This document shows positions 23,985 to 34,592 of a stretch of DNA of 64,000 nucleotides, one piece after another. The stretch's first letter is position 1; each line of letters starts with the position of its first letter. The translations under genes were made by a program, and so were the position numbers. The notes beneath the pieces were generated by a model. The model saw only the letters and a program-made list of their open reading frames with translations. It made no database searches and was not told where the DNA came from. The stretch is from contig OX291557.1 in the NCBI GenBank assembly GCA_946406115.1, positions 1,086,501 through 1,150,500 of the forward strand, written 5' to 3'. Source of the stretch: Apoda limacodes. Its lineage: Eukaryota > Arthropoda > Insecta > Lepidoptera > Limacodidae.

Positions 23985-25009
23985 ACCCGGCTCCTGGGGA
24001 AATAGAGACAACTGCTCTATTTCCCACTTGAGCGATTCTCGTCCGACGCGTCCTAGTCGCGGGGGTGGGCACCCCACACTACAGTAGGCCGTGGTGTTCG
24101 GGTGGCGAAGTGCGGATGAGAATCCAGTGCCGCGGGGTATATCGCGGCCCCTGCCCAGGGTTACGGGTGAAGCCCTCAACGGCTTGAAGGCGGAGATGGC
24201 GAACATCGGTACGGCGGATCAGGCGGAGGAGGCACAAACCTAGTGGAAGGCTGCCCTTACATATTAAGGGTCCAGGCTACACTGGAGCTACACCGCCGTG
24301 CAGGTAGTAAGGAAGGCGGCGGAAGAGACAATGTCCAACGGCGGCTCCTAAGCTCTCCACGAGAGTTACTGCCTTGGCATCAGGCGGCAGCCGGCCGTAA
24401 AACAAATAAGCATAATGAGAAAAGGCAATAATATTAGGGCGTACCCCGTAAGCGACGCGAATGCTAAAAATGCGATACAAGATGCAACAAATACTAGGGC
24501 GTCCCCCCGAAGCGACGAGAAGTTTGACAAGAACAAGCATTCGCATTCGACCAACAACAGAATAAGACTTGCAACCTGGAACTTGGGGTCTTTCACGGGT
24601 AGGAGTCAAGAACTGAGCAAAATCCTACAAAAAAGACGCATTAACATCTGCTGTTTACAAGAAATGAAGTGAAAAGGCTCAAAATCGAAGGACATAGGGA
24701 ATGACTACCAGGGACGGACAACAAAAGAAACGGATTGGCCGTAGTGCTCGACAACAACTTTAAGGCTCGAATAATAAACATCACACGTAAGAGCGATCGC
24801 TTAACGGCATCAAGCTTGCCCTGGATGACCAGCAGATCACCAATATAATTTCAGCTTACGCCCCCCAATCAGGTTGCACAGATGCAGAAAAGACAGATTT
24901 CTGGGATGACTTCGATGATGTAATACGTAGCATACCTGCAAATGAATACAAAATAATCGTAGGAGATCTGAACGGACATGTTGGAGCTAGTAACACTGCA
25001 TATGAAGTC
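23985..25009 (+). pseudogene. RTE-type LINE: 5' region and endonuclease, interrupted
   Basis: The GC-rich lead (23985-24400, with CAGTGCCGCGGGGTATATCG and AGGGTCCAGGCTACACTGGA) is the usual 5' region of lepidopteran RTE elements. The endonuclease begins with RIRLATWNLGSFTGRSQELS and RRINICCLQEMK, where a TGA replaces the usual tryptophan codon. Further catalytic-domain motifs are readable in shifted frames: NIISAYAPQSGCTDAEKTDF near 24850 and the IIVGDLNGHVGAS motif near 24960. It ends abruptly at about 25009, where a LINE tail in the opposite orientation begins. The rest of this copy is not found beyond that insertion. Confidence 0.85.
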
Positions 25010-25670
25010 AAAATCAAAATGGTTTATTCAAATAAGGATTTTACAATCACTTTTGAATCGTCAAAGTCCTCCCACCTTTTCGCCGGTTCACAATGTTGTT
25101 GATTTCTACCGAGAAGAATCCGGCAAGAAACTCGATAGTTACTCTTTTAAAAACACTATCAATAATACAAATAAACTAAAAATACAATTAATGTTTTAAA
25201 TAAAAAAATGTTTAGCCGTACAATTTTATGTTATTTCCATTTTAATTTGGTTTACCTATGCATCCTGTAATTGAGCATCATCAGTCCCAAGGATTTTTAT
25301 CATTTACATAGTCTGAAATATTGTAGTATGCCTTTTTACAAAGTAACTGCTTGATAAAAGATTTAAATTTACTTATTGATAGATTTTGAATTTTATTGGG
25401 AACTTTGTTGTAAAAGTGAATAGATTGCCCCATAAAAGAGTTACTTATTTTGTGTAGACGTGTATCGTGCACCAACAGCTTATTTTTACTTCTAGTATTT
25501 ACTTTGTGAACGTCAATTTTCTTGCTGAAACTATTGATATTTTTATGTACATATAAAAGATTTTCATATATGTACTGCGACACTAAAGTTAAAATTTTTA
25601 CTTCCCTAAACCTATCCCTCAGGGATATCCTAGATCCTAGTTATAAATAGCACGAATTGCCCTTTTTTGT
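25010..25670 (-). mobile_element. 5'-truncated jockey/CR1-like LINE inserted into the RTE element
   Basis: On the minus strand a 100-residue C-terminal segment (25583-25281: MSQYIYENLLYVHKN, KVNTRSKNKLLVHDTRLHK, FMGQSIHFYNKVPNKIQN) is followed by a 3' UTR with GAGTTTCTTGCCGGATTCTT and an end reading CATTTTGATTTTGACTTC. This is a typical truncated LINE insertion. The sequence upstream of 25640 is cut off. Confidence 0.8.
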
Positions 25671-25684
25671 AACATTCAAAATTC

Positions 25685-26036
25685 ATTATCTATAAAAACG
25701 ACAAAAAAAACCACGTTTGTTGTATCGGAGCCCCCCTAAAATTTTTTTTATTTTAATTTAATTATTTATTTTTAAAGTAACTGTATAACTAAATATTTTG
25801 TAAATATTTTAGGCATCTACCTGTTGCGGTTATCAATATCAAGGAAAAAAATCACTTTTGTTGTATGGGAGCCCCATTAAACATTTATTTTATTCTGTTT
25901 TTTAGTATTTGTTGTTATAGCTGCAACAGAAATCTATCTTATGTGAAAATTTCAACTGTCTATCACAGTTCATGAGATACAGCCAGAGCCTTAGTAATAG
26001 GGTTCCGCTAATTATTTTTGGGTACGGAACCCTAAA
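25685..26036 (+). repeat. GGTTCCG/GGGTACGGAACCC interspersed repeat, partial
   Basis: The sequence contains GTTGTATCGGAGCCCCCCTA, GCTGCAACAGAAATCTATCT, TCATGAGATACAGCCAGAGC and the end GGGTACGGAACCCTAAAAAT. This is another copy of the repeat described at 11481-12028, without its CCGGCCAAG start. Confidence 0.65.
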
Positions 26037-26434
26037 AATAAAGTACTATTTTTCTTACAGATATTATTTTACATTTCAATATATTTAAGACGTAACATAT
26101 TTTTTTTTACTTTGTTTTTTTTCAAAATATAGCAGCGTTACCGAATGAATGGTGACTTGTATTTTTTTTTTATTCTTACGGTTAAGTTTTAATTTTCTTT
26201 TCATTACAAAAACGAATACTTAAGCTATAACCATAGGAAATATATATATATCGAAAAGAGACATTTATCAAAACATTATTTATGATTTATAAAATTATAA
26301 TAAAAACCATTTTTATTAGATTGCATTTGTTTTAATTCTTGCAAACAAAACAAAAAGTTCTCATACCAATTGGTCCTTTACAGAGAGAACAAGATGTCAA
26401 AACATAAAAAAAAAAATTCCTGACAAAAATACTC
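26037..26434. other. T-rich spacer
   Basis: No gene or repeat was recognised. Confidence 0.4.
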
Positions 26435-26512
26435 AAAACGGAAATGGCAGGATTTGAACCATAGGCTTGCCATTCAATGTCACAGCGCTTATAAATCAAC
26501 CACCGGGCAGAT
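26435..26512 (-). repeat. tRNA-derived SINE head (not an intact tRNA)
   Basis: The minus strand reads CCCGGTGGTTGATTTATAAG then CGCTGTGAC and later GGTTCAAATCC, which matches a B box of the RNA polymerase III promoter. The A-box region is degenerate, the T stem and acceptor stem do not pair, and there is no clear anticodon arm. It is best read as a tRNA-derived SINE head or a tRNA pseudogene. Confidence 0.45.
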
Positions 26513-27045
26513 AACACGACAATGCAGTTTAGTATTTAGTATAAAGAAAACTAAACCTAATTTCGTCGATTGAAGGTTAATATTATTGACAGTTCTGATA
26601 ATGTTATTGTGTGAGTGCGAGATTCACAGAATGGCTTCACGCAATTTTAACCTGTACACTATGCATGGACTTTAGCAAATGACTGTACATATACCAACTA
26701 GCTGTTGCCAGCTAAGGTCATCCCAGCCCCGTACTTACTACATGTTTGCTCTCTCTAAACACATTTTGTAGGACCTCAGAATGTAAACCTTACTATGTGC
26801 CATAATCTAGTATCCATTTTATTAAGTGTATATCAGGGAATATTTATAATTTATTATTATTAGTAGTATGAAACACAATTTGATTAACATCTTGGAAACA
26901 TTTACAATTTAACATCATTTGGCGCTTGTAAATCTCAATATGATTTCAAAATTTTTATTACTTATTCATATGTTTGTTTCCCCTAGTTTACTTTTCTACA
27001 CAGTGTTACTTAAAAATAAAATTAATATTGTGCAGTTATTATATT
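26513..27045. other. AT-rich spacer downstream of SNU13
   Basis: This probably includes the SNU13 3' UTR end. Further AATAAA matches on the minus strand (for example 26954-26959) are possible polyadenylation signals. Confidence 0.4.
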
Positions 27046-27051
27046 TTTATT
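27046..27051 (-). terminator. Candidate polyadenylation signal of SNU13
   Basis: AATAAA on the minus strand lies 27 bases after the SNU13 stop codon. It is close to the stop, so the alternative at 26954-26959 may be the one used. Confidence 0.35.
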
Positions 27052-27077
27052 TGATACACATTGTAAAATTGTTACCC

Positions 27078-27627
27078 TTAAACCAACAGTCTTTCAACTT
27101 CCTGCTGAACAGTTTGTATTTGAGGCTTCAGCTGTGAGCCTTCGTTGATTGTAATGGAACAAGCAATGATAGGGCGAGACACACCGCAAGCTCGACCTAA
27201 GGCTTGTTTCGACCTAACAAACACATACGGCACATTCTTGTCTTCGCAAAGTACTGGAATGTGTAACACAATTTCTAACGGTTCCGCATCAGCAGCCATT
27301 ATGATAAACTCTGACAGACCTCTGTTCAAGGTCTTTGTAGCTTCATTTGCACCTTTTCTCAATTGCTTGTAGTTAGCTGCTTGTTGAATGAGATTCAAAA
27401 TCTTAGCAGTCAAAGAGGCATCTGCTAGTGGGTACGCTTTTGGGTTTACGGCAGCCTCGGTTTCACTCTGAAAATAAATAAACAAACAATCACATGGTAT
27501 CTAGTAGGTTAGAAAATAACCTGAAATTGGTAGGCCAAAAGAGTAATTTATTGTGTTTAAGTACACATTAAATAAAATAATCAAAAATAACCTACATATA
27601 TGTATAGGTAGTGCTTATACTCACCAT
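27078..27627 (-). CDS. SNU13: SNU13 / NHP2L1 (15.5K, hoi-polloi) U4 snRNP and box C/D snoRNP protein
   Basis: An L7Ae-family RNA-binding protein that recognises kink-turns. It binds the 5' stem-loop of U4 snRNA in the spliceosome and nucleates box C/D snoRNPs in the nucleolus. The coding sequence has two exons. The ATG at 27627-27625 is the last codon of exon 1 and is followed directly by a GTGAGT donor. Exon 2 runs 27467-27078 after a TTTATTTTCAG acceptor, giving 130 residues that start [20 protein letters not shown]; this splice is preferred to the unspliced upstream ATG because it restores the conserved N-terminus. Diagnostic motifs are [18 protein letters not shown] (RNA contact), [14 protein letters not shown] and [18 protein letters not shown]. 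Length and sequence match the family closely (the human protein is 128 residues). The intron is 157 bp. It is intact and presumably functional. Confidence 0.97.
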
Positions 27628-27639
27628 TTTGAGCAGATA

Positions 27640-28249
27640 ATCAATTTACTTTAAAGATTTAACCTCTCGGCGAATTGTCGCTTCACTGAGGAACGTAGCA
27701 CATAAACGAGGAGCAATTGAGTTGGTATACTTTGACAATTGTTAAAATTCAATATCTATAACATTAGTAGAAATTGAAAATAATTACATATAGAAAAACC
27801 AGCCACAAATTATATAGTACTATGTACAGAAAACCAAAGAGAATACAATACTTCCATATAGTCACACTGGCACGCCTAGACAGACTCTTGGTATAATTAT
27901 AATACTCTTTGACAGACTCTTTCATGCATCTACAATATACCAACATGACAGCAAAATCAATTTGACCAACATAATAAATAATAGTGGTTGCTTTCCTGTA
28001 TGTAGCAAAACTATCGATTTCGATATTCGTATAATCGTGGGGCACTAGCTTTTATTTAGGATTATGTTTTGTAATAAAAATAAAGGTTTTTTACATAATA
28101 CTTACAAAACAAAAGACTTACTAGAAATATTAAAATCCTTTATATTGACAAAACCAAATTAATGCAGTCCGTTTTGTGAGAATCTCAGAAAATAAAAAAA
28201 ACTTAAAATTTCAGTGTTTATAAACATTTTAAAGTGATAAGTATGAGTA
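27640..28249. other. Upstream region of SNU13 and spacer
   Basis: The 5' UTR and promoter of SNU13 should lie just above 27630 on the minus strand, but no TATA box or other core element was convincing. The rest is AT-rich with no gene. Confidence 0.4.
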
Positions 28250-28375
28250 AATTAAATCAAATCAAACAATATTGGTACAAGTTGGATTCTAAGAACGCTT
28301 TTGAATCTTTAATGACAGTAATAATATTATACAATGTTAATTTCTGTCAAAAAGAGCTGGCCAGGCGTTCTATTT
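28250..28375 (-). repeat. LINE 3' tail fragment
   Basis: On the minus strand it reads GGCCAGCTCTTTTTGACAGA, GATTCAAAAGCGTTCTTAGA and a terminal GTTTGATTTGATTTA. The same arrangement occurs at 59015-59135, so both are copies of one LINE 3' end. Confidence 0.6.
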
Positions 28376-28530
28376 AAAGTAATAATACAATTCTTTGTTA
28401 ATCAGCCAACAAGTTAACAATCTGTATTGAAACAATTGGTATAATTAGTAGTAAATATAAATAAGTTAGTAAGCTATTTGAGATATTTAAGAGTAATTCG
28501 AATTTAATAGTACTTGTGGGCTTATTACCA

Positions 28531-29775
28531 TTATATTATTTCATCAGGTAATGGTGGATTAATTGAACTTATAGTTCGTACGGCTGTCCTTTTTAGTCTT
28601 TTTTTAGATTTTGTAAAGGAATTAAGTATAAAGTGGTCTTTACATCCAAATTTTAATTCGTTAGGTTTTTTAACAGACAAGTACCCTAAATCTTCGTTGC
28701 CAACCAATTTAACCAATGCCCGTCAACTGAAACAAAACAAAAACATTATATTGAGCCAAAATAAATACCGGCTAAACGGTTTTATAATTATAAAAAATAT
28801 CACAAAAGTTTAAAGATACAAAATATACTTATTGATAAATTTAAATTTGTACTTACGGTAACACTAGTAGCAATCAAAACACTTAAGGTCGGGCCGCACA
28901 TTATGAAAAATTTCCGATGGAAAAAATTTAGTATGTGCTGAATTATCATATAAATAAACACATTATTATATGAAACTTGGCTGGAACGCTCCGCTCGCTT
29001 CGCTCGCTTAGCATCTAAATCTAATGTACAAAAAGTTCGGGTTTTTCCCGTTCATCCAACTATTATGTCCAACTGGTTGTGCGAACAAGGATTTTTCCCC
29101 GTGGACCAAATAAATAGTTGAACATTAGAAAACCGAAATTTACAGGGCCCTTCGTACGATCAATAGTTACGGATATATAGCAGTTTCCAGTTTAACAGCT
29201 GTCATTCGAAACGAAGTTCTTGATTGCTCAATAGTTTAGAGATATAGGTAGCCATTTTAAAACTATCACTTTGAAAAAAAACCTTGTTCGCACAACCAGT
29301 TGGACATAATAGTTGGACGAACGGGAAAAACCCCAAAGTTTGGCTCAATCAAATGCTCCGTTGCGGAGTGATCCATACATTTTAGTCACGAATTTCAGAT
29401 TCCGAATAGCTCAAGACTGTTCCTAATAAGGTTCCTGGACGCCGAATCACCGACCTGACCATTGTGCGGGGTCGGCCCGGGGCGTTTGCGTGGCGTGCTC
29501 GAAAATTTTTCTATCGGACATTTTTCGCAATTTGCGGCTGGCCTAAATAATAAGTTAAATATGATTATATTATTATCTTTGTTAAATTTAAAATTTTACT
29601 TTCTAAACGAAATACTTATTGCTTTCAATTATATATGCATTTAATTCGTAAGATAGTAACCAAACAATGTAATTACATACCGATCAACGTCTAACGGAAA
29701 TCTGGCTAAAAATATGTCACTGTTTTTCTTCGACACATAACACACCTCGCACTTGCGTCTTGGCTTGCGATTCAT
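28531..29775 (-). pseudogene. THAP-type zinc-finger gene with an in-frame stop
   Basis: Exon 1 (29775-29681) starts at an ATG and encodes MNRKPRRKCEVCYVSKKNSD and IFLARFPLDVD, with the first CxxC zinc pair and the FP motif. A GTATGT donor follows. Exon 2 (28726-28531), after a TTTTGTTTCAG acceptor, encodes the second half: LVKLVGNEDLGYLSVKKPNE, then LKFGCKDHF with the CxxH pair, and LKRTAVRTI where AVPTI is usual. The join gives Arg followed by TGA where THAP domains commonly have Cys, and a Leu where the invariant Trp is expected. The product would also stop soon after the domain. THAP domains bind DNA and occur in host transcription factors and in P-element transposases; which origin applies is unclear. 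Loss of function is inferred. Confidence 0.7.
29028..29342. mobile_element. MITE with terminal inverted repeats of about 60 bp
   Basis: GGGTTTTTCCCGTTCATCCA plus ACTATTATGTCCAACTGG and TTGTGCGAACAAGG on the left is mirrored on the right as CCTTGTTCGCACAACCAGTT, GGACATAATAGTTGG and ACGAACGGGAAAAACC. The whole is about 310 bp with no coding capacity. The flanking AAAGTTC and AAAGTTT may be a target duplication. It lies inside the THAP intron. Confidence 0.75.
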
Positions 29776-31194
29776 ATTTATTAACACCAAAGACATTTAA
29801 AACTAATAAAAACCTCATATTTCACGAATAAAAAGGTATTTGAAAGTATTACAAGAAACAAACAACACTGGCATACGTAAACGTCGGTAGTGATGGCAGC
29901 ACGACAAATATATATTTTAATGCGTCCAAATAGGATGTTTTCAAAAATAGATTCTGTATTTAGTAGGATAATACTTTCTTTCTTATTGGCAAAACGTTGT
30001 GTCATGGCTTCATACGATTGTTTTTTGCTATGAAGTGACGCCGTACTGCAGACAACCAGCATTAGCATTGAAAGGAAAAAGCAGCCTTCCTTCACCTATA
30101 TTTAGTGTTGCCAGCAAACTTTTTGTAAGCCTAAAACTACCAGATTTTTTTGGGTATAGTATGTAACCGTTAAAAAAACCCACTAAATTATGAATTTGCT
30201 TGCTTGAAAAGCAATTTTTTTGTAAAAACAAGAAAAACTACTTGAAGCCAGAAGCATCTTGAATCCACGATTTTGAAACTTTTGCGTGTACTGTGGTTTC
30301 GGCATATTTTCATATATAAAAATATTTGCGAAATAACAAGTAAAAATAGTTTTTACAACCTGGGACCTAATTCTCATTTCATCCGAGATAATCTCGTATT
30401 AGAGATTATCTGGAAGACACCATCTCGACTGTAAAATTTCGATCGTCGACATCATTTTCTCGTTTGCTGTATTCTCTCTATAAATCGAAACAACCGTCGA
30501 ACAAAATGTCCTTCGAAGCGGTGAAATGTCGTTGAGTTGAGTGAAAAAAATTACGTTCGTTGAGTTTAAAGTATACGTGCTTTTAAAAACATTATATAAG
30601 TATCTCTCTCTCTGATGGATGCCCGATCGACGTGACGAAGCTCCTAAATCCTGCCCAACCTAAATTTTTACCCAATTGCACTATAATAACATCGTCAAAA
30701 AATTGTAGGTGTGAGATTTACTCGCTGTTTACATTTACTTATTTTATTTATTGAAAGGTAACCTTACAGCTAAAAAACAAATATAAATTGTTGACAATAA
30801 ACATATTAAATACGCCAGTTATAAGGTACACAAATTAACTATTAAATTAGTAACAAGTGGGACTAAAAAGATAATTATAAAAACACATTTATTTATTTTT
30901 AAACAAAATATTGGATATTGTTCATATATGGTTGAGTTCTGAATAATATAGTTATGGAGAAAGGTATAGATTTAAAAAATTAAGGGTTAATAAAATATTC
31001 ATTATAGATTAATATTAATATTTGTAATTATAGTAGATTGTACGTCGTATGCATATAAATGGAAAAGGATGAGGAAGGCAGTGTAGTGATAAGTTAGTCT
31101 CTTCAAAGTTTTAGTGCTTAAACTATCAGCAAACAAATCTGGGTTTATTTATGAATTAACTAGTTAATTTATTAATAATTTGTCAGTCGTTGTT
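29776..31194. other. Spacer, no recognised gene
   Basis: A short palindrome (AGATAATCTC, six-base loop, GAGATTATCT) occurs at about 30388-30413. Nothing else was assigned. Confidence 0.35.
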
Positions 31195-31423
31195 GTTGCG
31201 AGATTCATAACATATTTGTACAATACTATTTCGAAATTTGGATCTAGACATAGCAAAAGGGTCGATGTTGGAATTTTTTTTGTTATAAATATCAGGCATT
31301 CTAATAAGGGGAGAGTTTTCTGTATATTTACTTGAGGTTTGAGGAATATTAAATAAATGGCGAGACGTATGTCTATAAGTGAAAGATGTAGTTAATCAAG
31401 TCGCAATCGAATTTATTGTTTAA
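31195..31423 (-). pseudogene. LINE C-terminal segment, downstream of the piggyBac insertion
   Basis: The minus strand reads SFTYRHTSRHLFNIPQTSSK, YTENSPLIRMPDIYN and DPFAMSRSKFRNSIV, which is the pattern of the C-terminal end of a jockey-like LINE protein. It continues the segment at 33474-33626 once the piggyBac element between them is removed. Confidence 0.7.
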
Positions 31424-31974
31424 CCCCTTGCTGCATCCTGCCCCATATTTGCACAGTTTCTTATGCTGGCAACTCTAAAACTCAAAGACTACATATATAG
31501 TTTGTCATAACCTTTGATTACTAAAAGCCAAAACATTAGTAACAAAAACATACATCAGTTTGAAATCGAACCACAATCGAACTTCAATTACGGGTAAGTT
31601 GGTCTGTTTTTCTTCTAAGTTTTTGCGGCTTTCTTTAAATATTTCCGGTGTTTCTTTTTTTGGACATATAAAGCAACTCTTTGGGCATCCAAATATGTTG
31701 AATCAGGTACGAAAAGTCTAAAAATCGCAAGGTTTTGAACGAAAATAGTGTGTAGCAGATATGGGACGTCATGCAGTCATAGGTGGGAATGGCATCCCAT
31801 AATTGGGACTTTATGCGACAAGTAGAAAAACTGCGTTTTCCATATATGAATCAGTATGCAGTAATGGGTTTTGTTATAATTGATAAAGATAGAAAGATAT
31901 TTTGGTTTTATCATTATATACATAGTTAGTTACCTTTATTCAAGATAATCAAAATCAAACCGAACCGTGTGTGT

Positions 31975-32465
31975 CGGGTCGTTACGTTCCCTAAAACATG
32001 GTTGAGCGAAGCGATGGCTGATTCATGTGTCATACTCGTGAACGGGTGCCGCCTGTAGAGGCTGGTCTGCTCTTGCAAACTTCTTTGTATTCTTAGTATT
32101 TAGTCTTACTTTTTTGTTTTGTTTATTAATACTGTAAGACATTGATTATTTCGTAGTGAGGAATACATAAACTGTCTTTTGTTTATTTTGGATACTTTTT
32201 ATGTTGTGCTTGTGCTTTATATTTCATGTTTTTTTTTATGTTTGTAATGGAAAGTGTCCTTTTATGATAGGGAGGGCATTTTCCAATATTTTAATTGGAC
32301 GCTGTAAGAGAAAGGGAGAAAAGAAATGCCCTTGCTGAGTTTCTTGCCGGTTCTTCTCAATACAAGGTCTTCCGCCCTGTAGACTTACGAACCGATGGCG
32401 TAGTGACATTCATAAGTGCTCAATTATTGTAGCCTAAACTGAATAAATTATATTGAATTTGAATA
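31975..32465 (+). repeat. LINE 3' region inside the piggyBac element
   Basis: It contains GGTCGTTACGTTCCCTAAAA (shared in inverted orientation with 20040-20175), then TGCTGAGTTTCTTGCCGGTT and CTTCTCAATACAAGG, and ends CTGAATAAATTATATTGAAT. These are features of the 3' UTR of lepidopteran LINEs. Confidence 0.6.
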
Positions 32466-32689
32466 CTTCATCACCGTGCATTTCTCCTGTAAAGCAATTT
32501 GTCAAAGTATAAGTATTAGCTTTTGCCATAAGAATTTGTGGAGCCCCTTGTTTTGATGGTGAGGGGAGTACCACGTTATTATTTATATGCTGCTTATATG
32601 GTGATGACTTTAGAAGTCATAGAAAGCTGCTGCGGCGCTATGTTTATGCTTTTTTGTCCCATAACCCCTCTGCAACAATATCTGTGGTT

Positions 32690-33265
32690 GCCTTAAACCT
32701 AATTCTACTTACTGTCCAAATCCAAATGATGACCCTTTAGCTTATACGGATGATTCTACCGAATCTGGAAACACGAGTAACTATAACTAACCCAATCTTT
32801 CCACTTCCCAACAAAATCACACTGACAACACAAGAAAGAGAAGCCGAACACCAAAATATCAGTGGATGCCGGGTACGATAGGAAAGAGAACCGAATGATG
32901 AACTTAAAGCTCTTAAAACTGCTATTCAATTATTTGTACATATTTTCCTAGCAAATCTTATAGAATTAATTGTTAACAATAGCATAAGACATGCTAGACA
33001 GTTAGGAAAAGAGGTCTCAAATACGGAAATTAAACAATTCATCGGTATGCTCATGCTAATTTTGATAAATTACAAAAAACCGTCCAGTATTGACTATGCT
33101 AAAAGAAGTGATAATTTCAATACCAAAAGAAGAATATATGGCGGTAGATGAACAAATTGTGCCTACTAAGACGCGCAAGATTAGTCTTAAACAATACAAC
33201 AATAAAATTAACGTTAATACGTACGTGTCTTATAAACAGAAGAGCTCATAAATTTTCTTTAACTG
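32690..33265 (+). pseudogene. piggyBac-like transposase remnant
   Basis: Readable pieces in order are TPKYQWMPGTIGKR, the N-terminal core ALKTAIQLFVHIFLANLIEL and IVNNSIRHARQLGKEV, then EIKQFIGMLMLILINYKKPS, and after frame breaks the catalytic-region motif MAVDEQIVPTKTRKISLKQY. The DEQ aspartate corresponds to a conserved catalytic acidic residue of piggyBac transposases. The C-terminal part, including the later aspartates and the cysteine-rich domain, is not found. It is broken by frameshifts and stops, and is inactive. Confidence 0.82.
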
Positions 33266-33473
33266 CATAAAGATTCATATTTGGGATTAAGATATATCTT
33301 GCTTCAAATGCATACTGTACCATATATGAACAACATGCTTTAACAGCTTTAAATAAGTAAATTCTTAACAAATATTTTTTATTTTATTTTTGAAGGTTTG
33401 ATAGGTCTCTGTGGTCCTATCAATGACATTTTTTTTTCATAAAGATACAAAGTTCCATGCAGTAAGGGGTTAA

Positions 33474-33626
33474 AATGTCATATAAAAGAGTCATATCTAG
33501 TATGTCGCGTCTTTCTTCTAAACTGTTAAGGAGGTGTTTATGACACGATGACTTATAATTGGTCTCTGTGATATAATTTAGATGTTTAACGAATTTTCGT
33601 TGAATGTTTTCGATTAAAAGATCTCC
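33474..33626 (-). pseudogene. LINE reverse-transcriptase thumb segment between two insertions
   Basis: The minus strand encodes DLLIENIQRKFVKHLNYITE, TNYKSSCHKHLLNSLEERRD and ILDMTLLYDIL, which matches the region after the YADD box in jockey-like LINEs (the IxRIQRKF...LSLExRR...L pattern). It is bounded by the piggyBac element on one side and the hAT terminus on the other. Confidence 0.75.
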
Positions 33627-33951
33627 CAGGGTGTCCACTCTAATTCCCAAAAAAAAATCCCTGACTTTCCCTGAACATTTCTTCAAAATTCCCTGACCAA
33701 AAATTATAATATTTATGAAATCTTTCAAGCTTGTTAAATTTATACTATTATACTTTCAAACCAACCCTGAAATAGAGGTTTTTTGTTTTACTGTTTCTTC
33801 TTGTTTTTGGTATTAGTGAATTCAACGATGAATTCATATAAGTGTAAACAAAACAATAAAACTCAATTTTTTTTGGAATCACTTTATTTAATTATTTTTT
33901 TTATACCACTAAGGTGGCAAACAAGCCTACGGTCCGCCTGATGGTAAGCGG

Positions 33952-34485
33952 TCACCGTAGCCTATGGACGCTTGCAACACCAGGGGCATCACTCGCGCGT
34001 TGCCGACCCTTCAGAAATCTAATAAGTTCTTTTTTGAAGAACCCCATACTGTAGTCCTTAGAGAAAACCTTGGCAAGGAGCTCATTCCACAACCCATGCG
34101 TTCGCGGGAGGAATTTTCTCTGAAACCGCACTGTACGCAACCATTTCGGTTCTAAAGTGTGAGAATGAATTTCCTGCCGATGGCGAGTGATGCGATGGTG
34201 GAAAGTAGCCGTGGGCATCATTTCGAACAATTCCTCAGAACACAACCCATTGTACAAGCGGTAGAACACACACAGGTAGGCAAAGTCTCTCCTCAGACAT
34301 TCCATTCTCACAGCCCGTCGTTGAACCGACTCAAAAGAGCCAAACTGGTATCCGGGTGCACCTGCCCAGAGATAGCAGCAGTACTCCATATGGGGCCGGA
34401 CTTGCGACTTGTAAAGCAGCAACCTTTGCCCCGACGTGAAGTACGGCTTCGCTCTGTTGAGTACACCAAGTTTTTTGGACGCCAA
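33952..34485 (-). pseudogene. LINE-A copy 2, reverse-transcriptase C-terminal domain
   Basis: The open frame starts at ASKKLGVLNRAKPYFTSGQ and continues with RLLLYKSQVRPHMEYCCYLW, FESVQRRAVRMECLRRDF and LPRTHGLWNELLAKVF, ending FLKGRQRASD. This is the usual thumb/C-terminal region of the protein, and it defines what is deleted in copy 1. Confidence 0.88.
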
Positions 34486-34592
34486 CTTTACCTTCTCCAG
34501 ATTATCTTGGAACTGAACATCGCTGGAGATGTCAACACCAAGGATCCCAATGCATTTGCAGATGGAGAGGGGAGTGTTCTCGAAATGTGGGA

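Larger units (their letters stand above)
31424..33469 (+). mobile_element. piggyBac-like transposon with TTAA target duplication
   Basis: The ends are CCCCTTGCTGCAT (31424-31436) and ATGCAGTAAGGGG (33457-33469), inverted copies differing at one base. Each end is flanked by TTAA (31420-31423 and 33470-33473), which is the piggyBac target. A decayed piggyBac transposase lies inside on the plus strand. The host sequence on both sides is one LINE, split at the TTAA. A LINE-tail repeat (31975-32465) has inserted within it. Confidence 0.85.

Noticed and set aside
26435..26512. Possible tRNA gene on the minus strand
   Set aside because: A B-box is present but the acceptor, T and anticodon stems do not pair. 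It is better explained as a SINE head or tRNA pseudogene.
29781..30095. 104-codon open frame starting MKEGCFFLSMLMLVVC that looks like a signal peptide
   Set aside because: There is no family similarity, no supporting splice or codon pattern, and it overlaps other chance frames.
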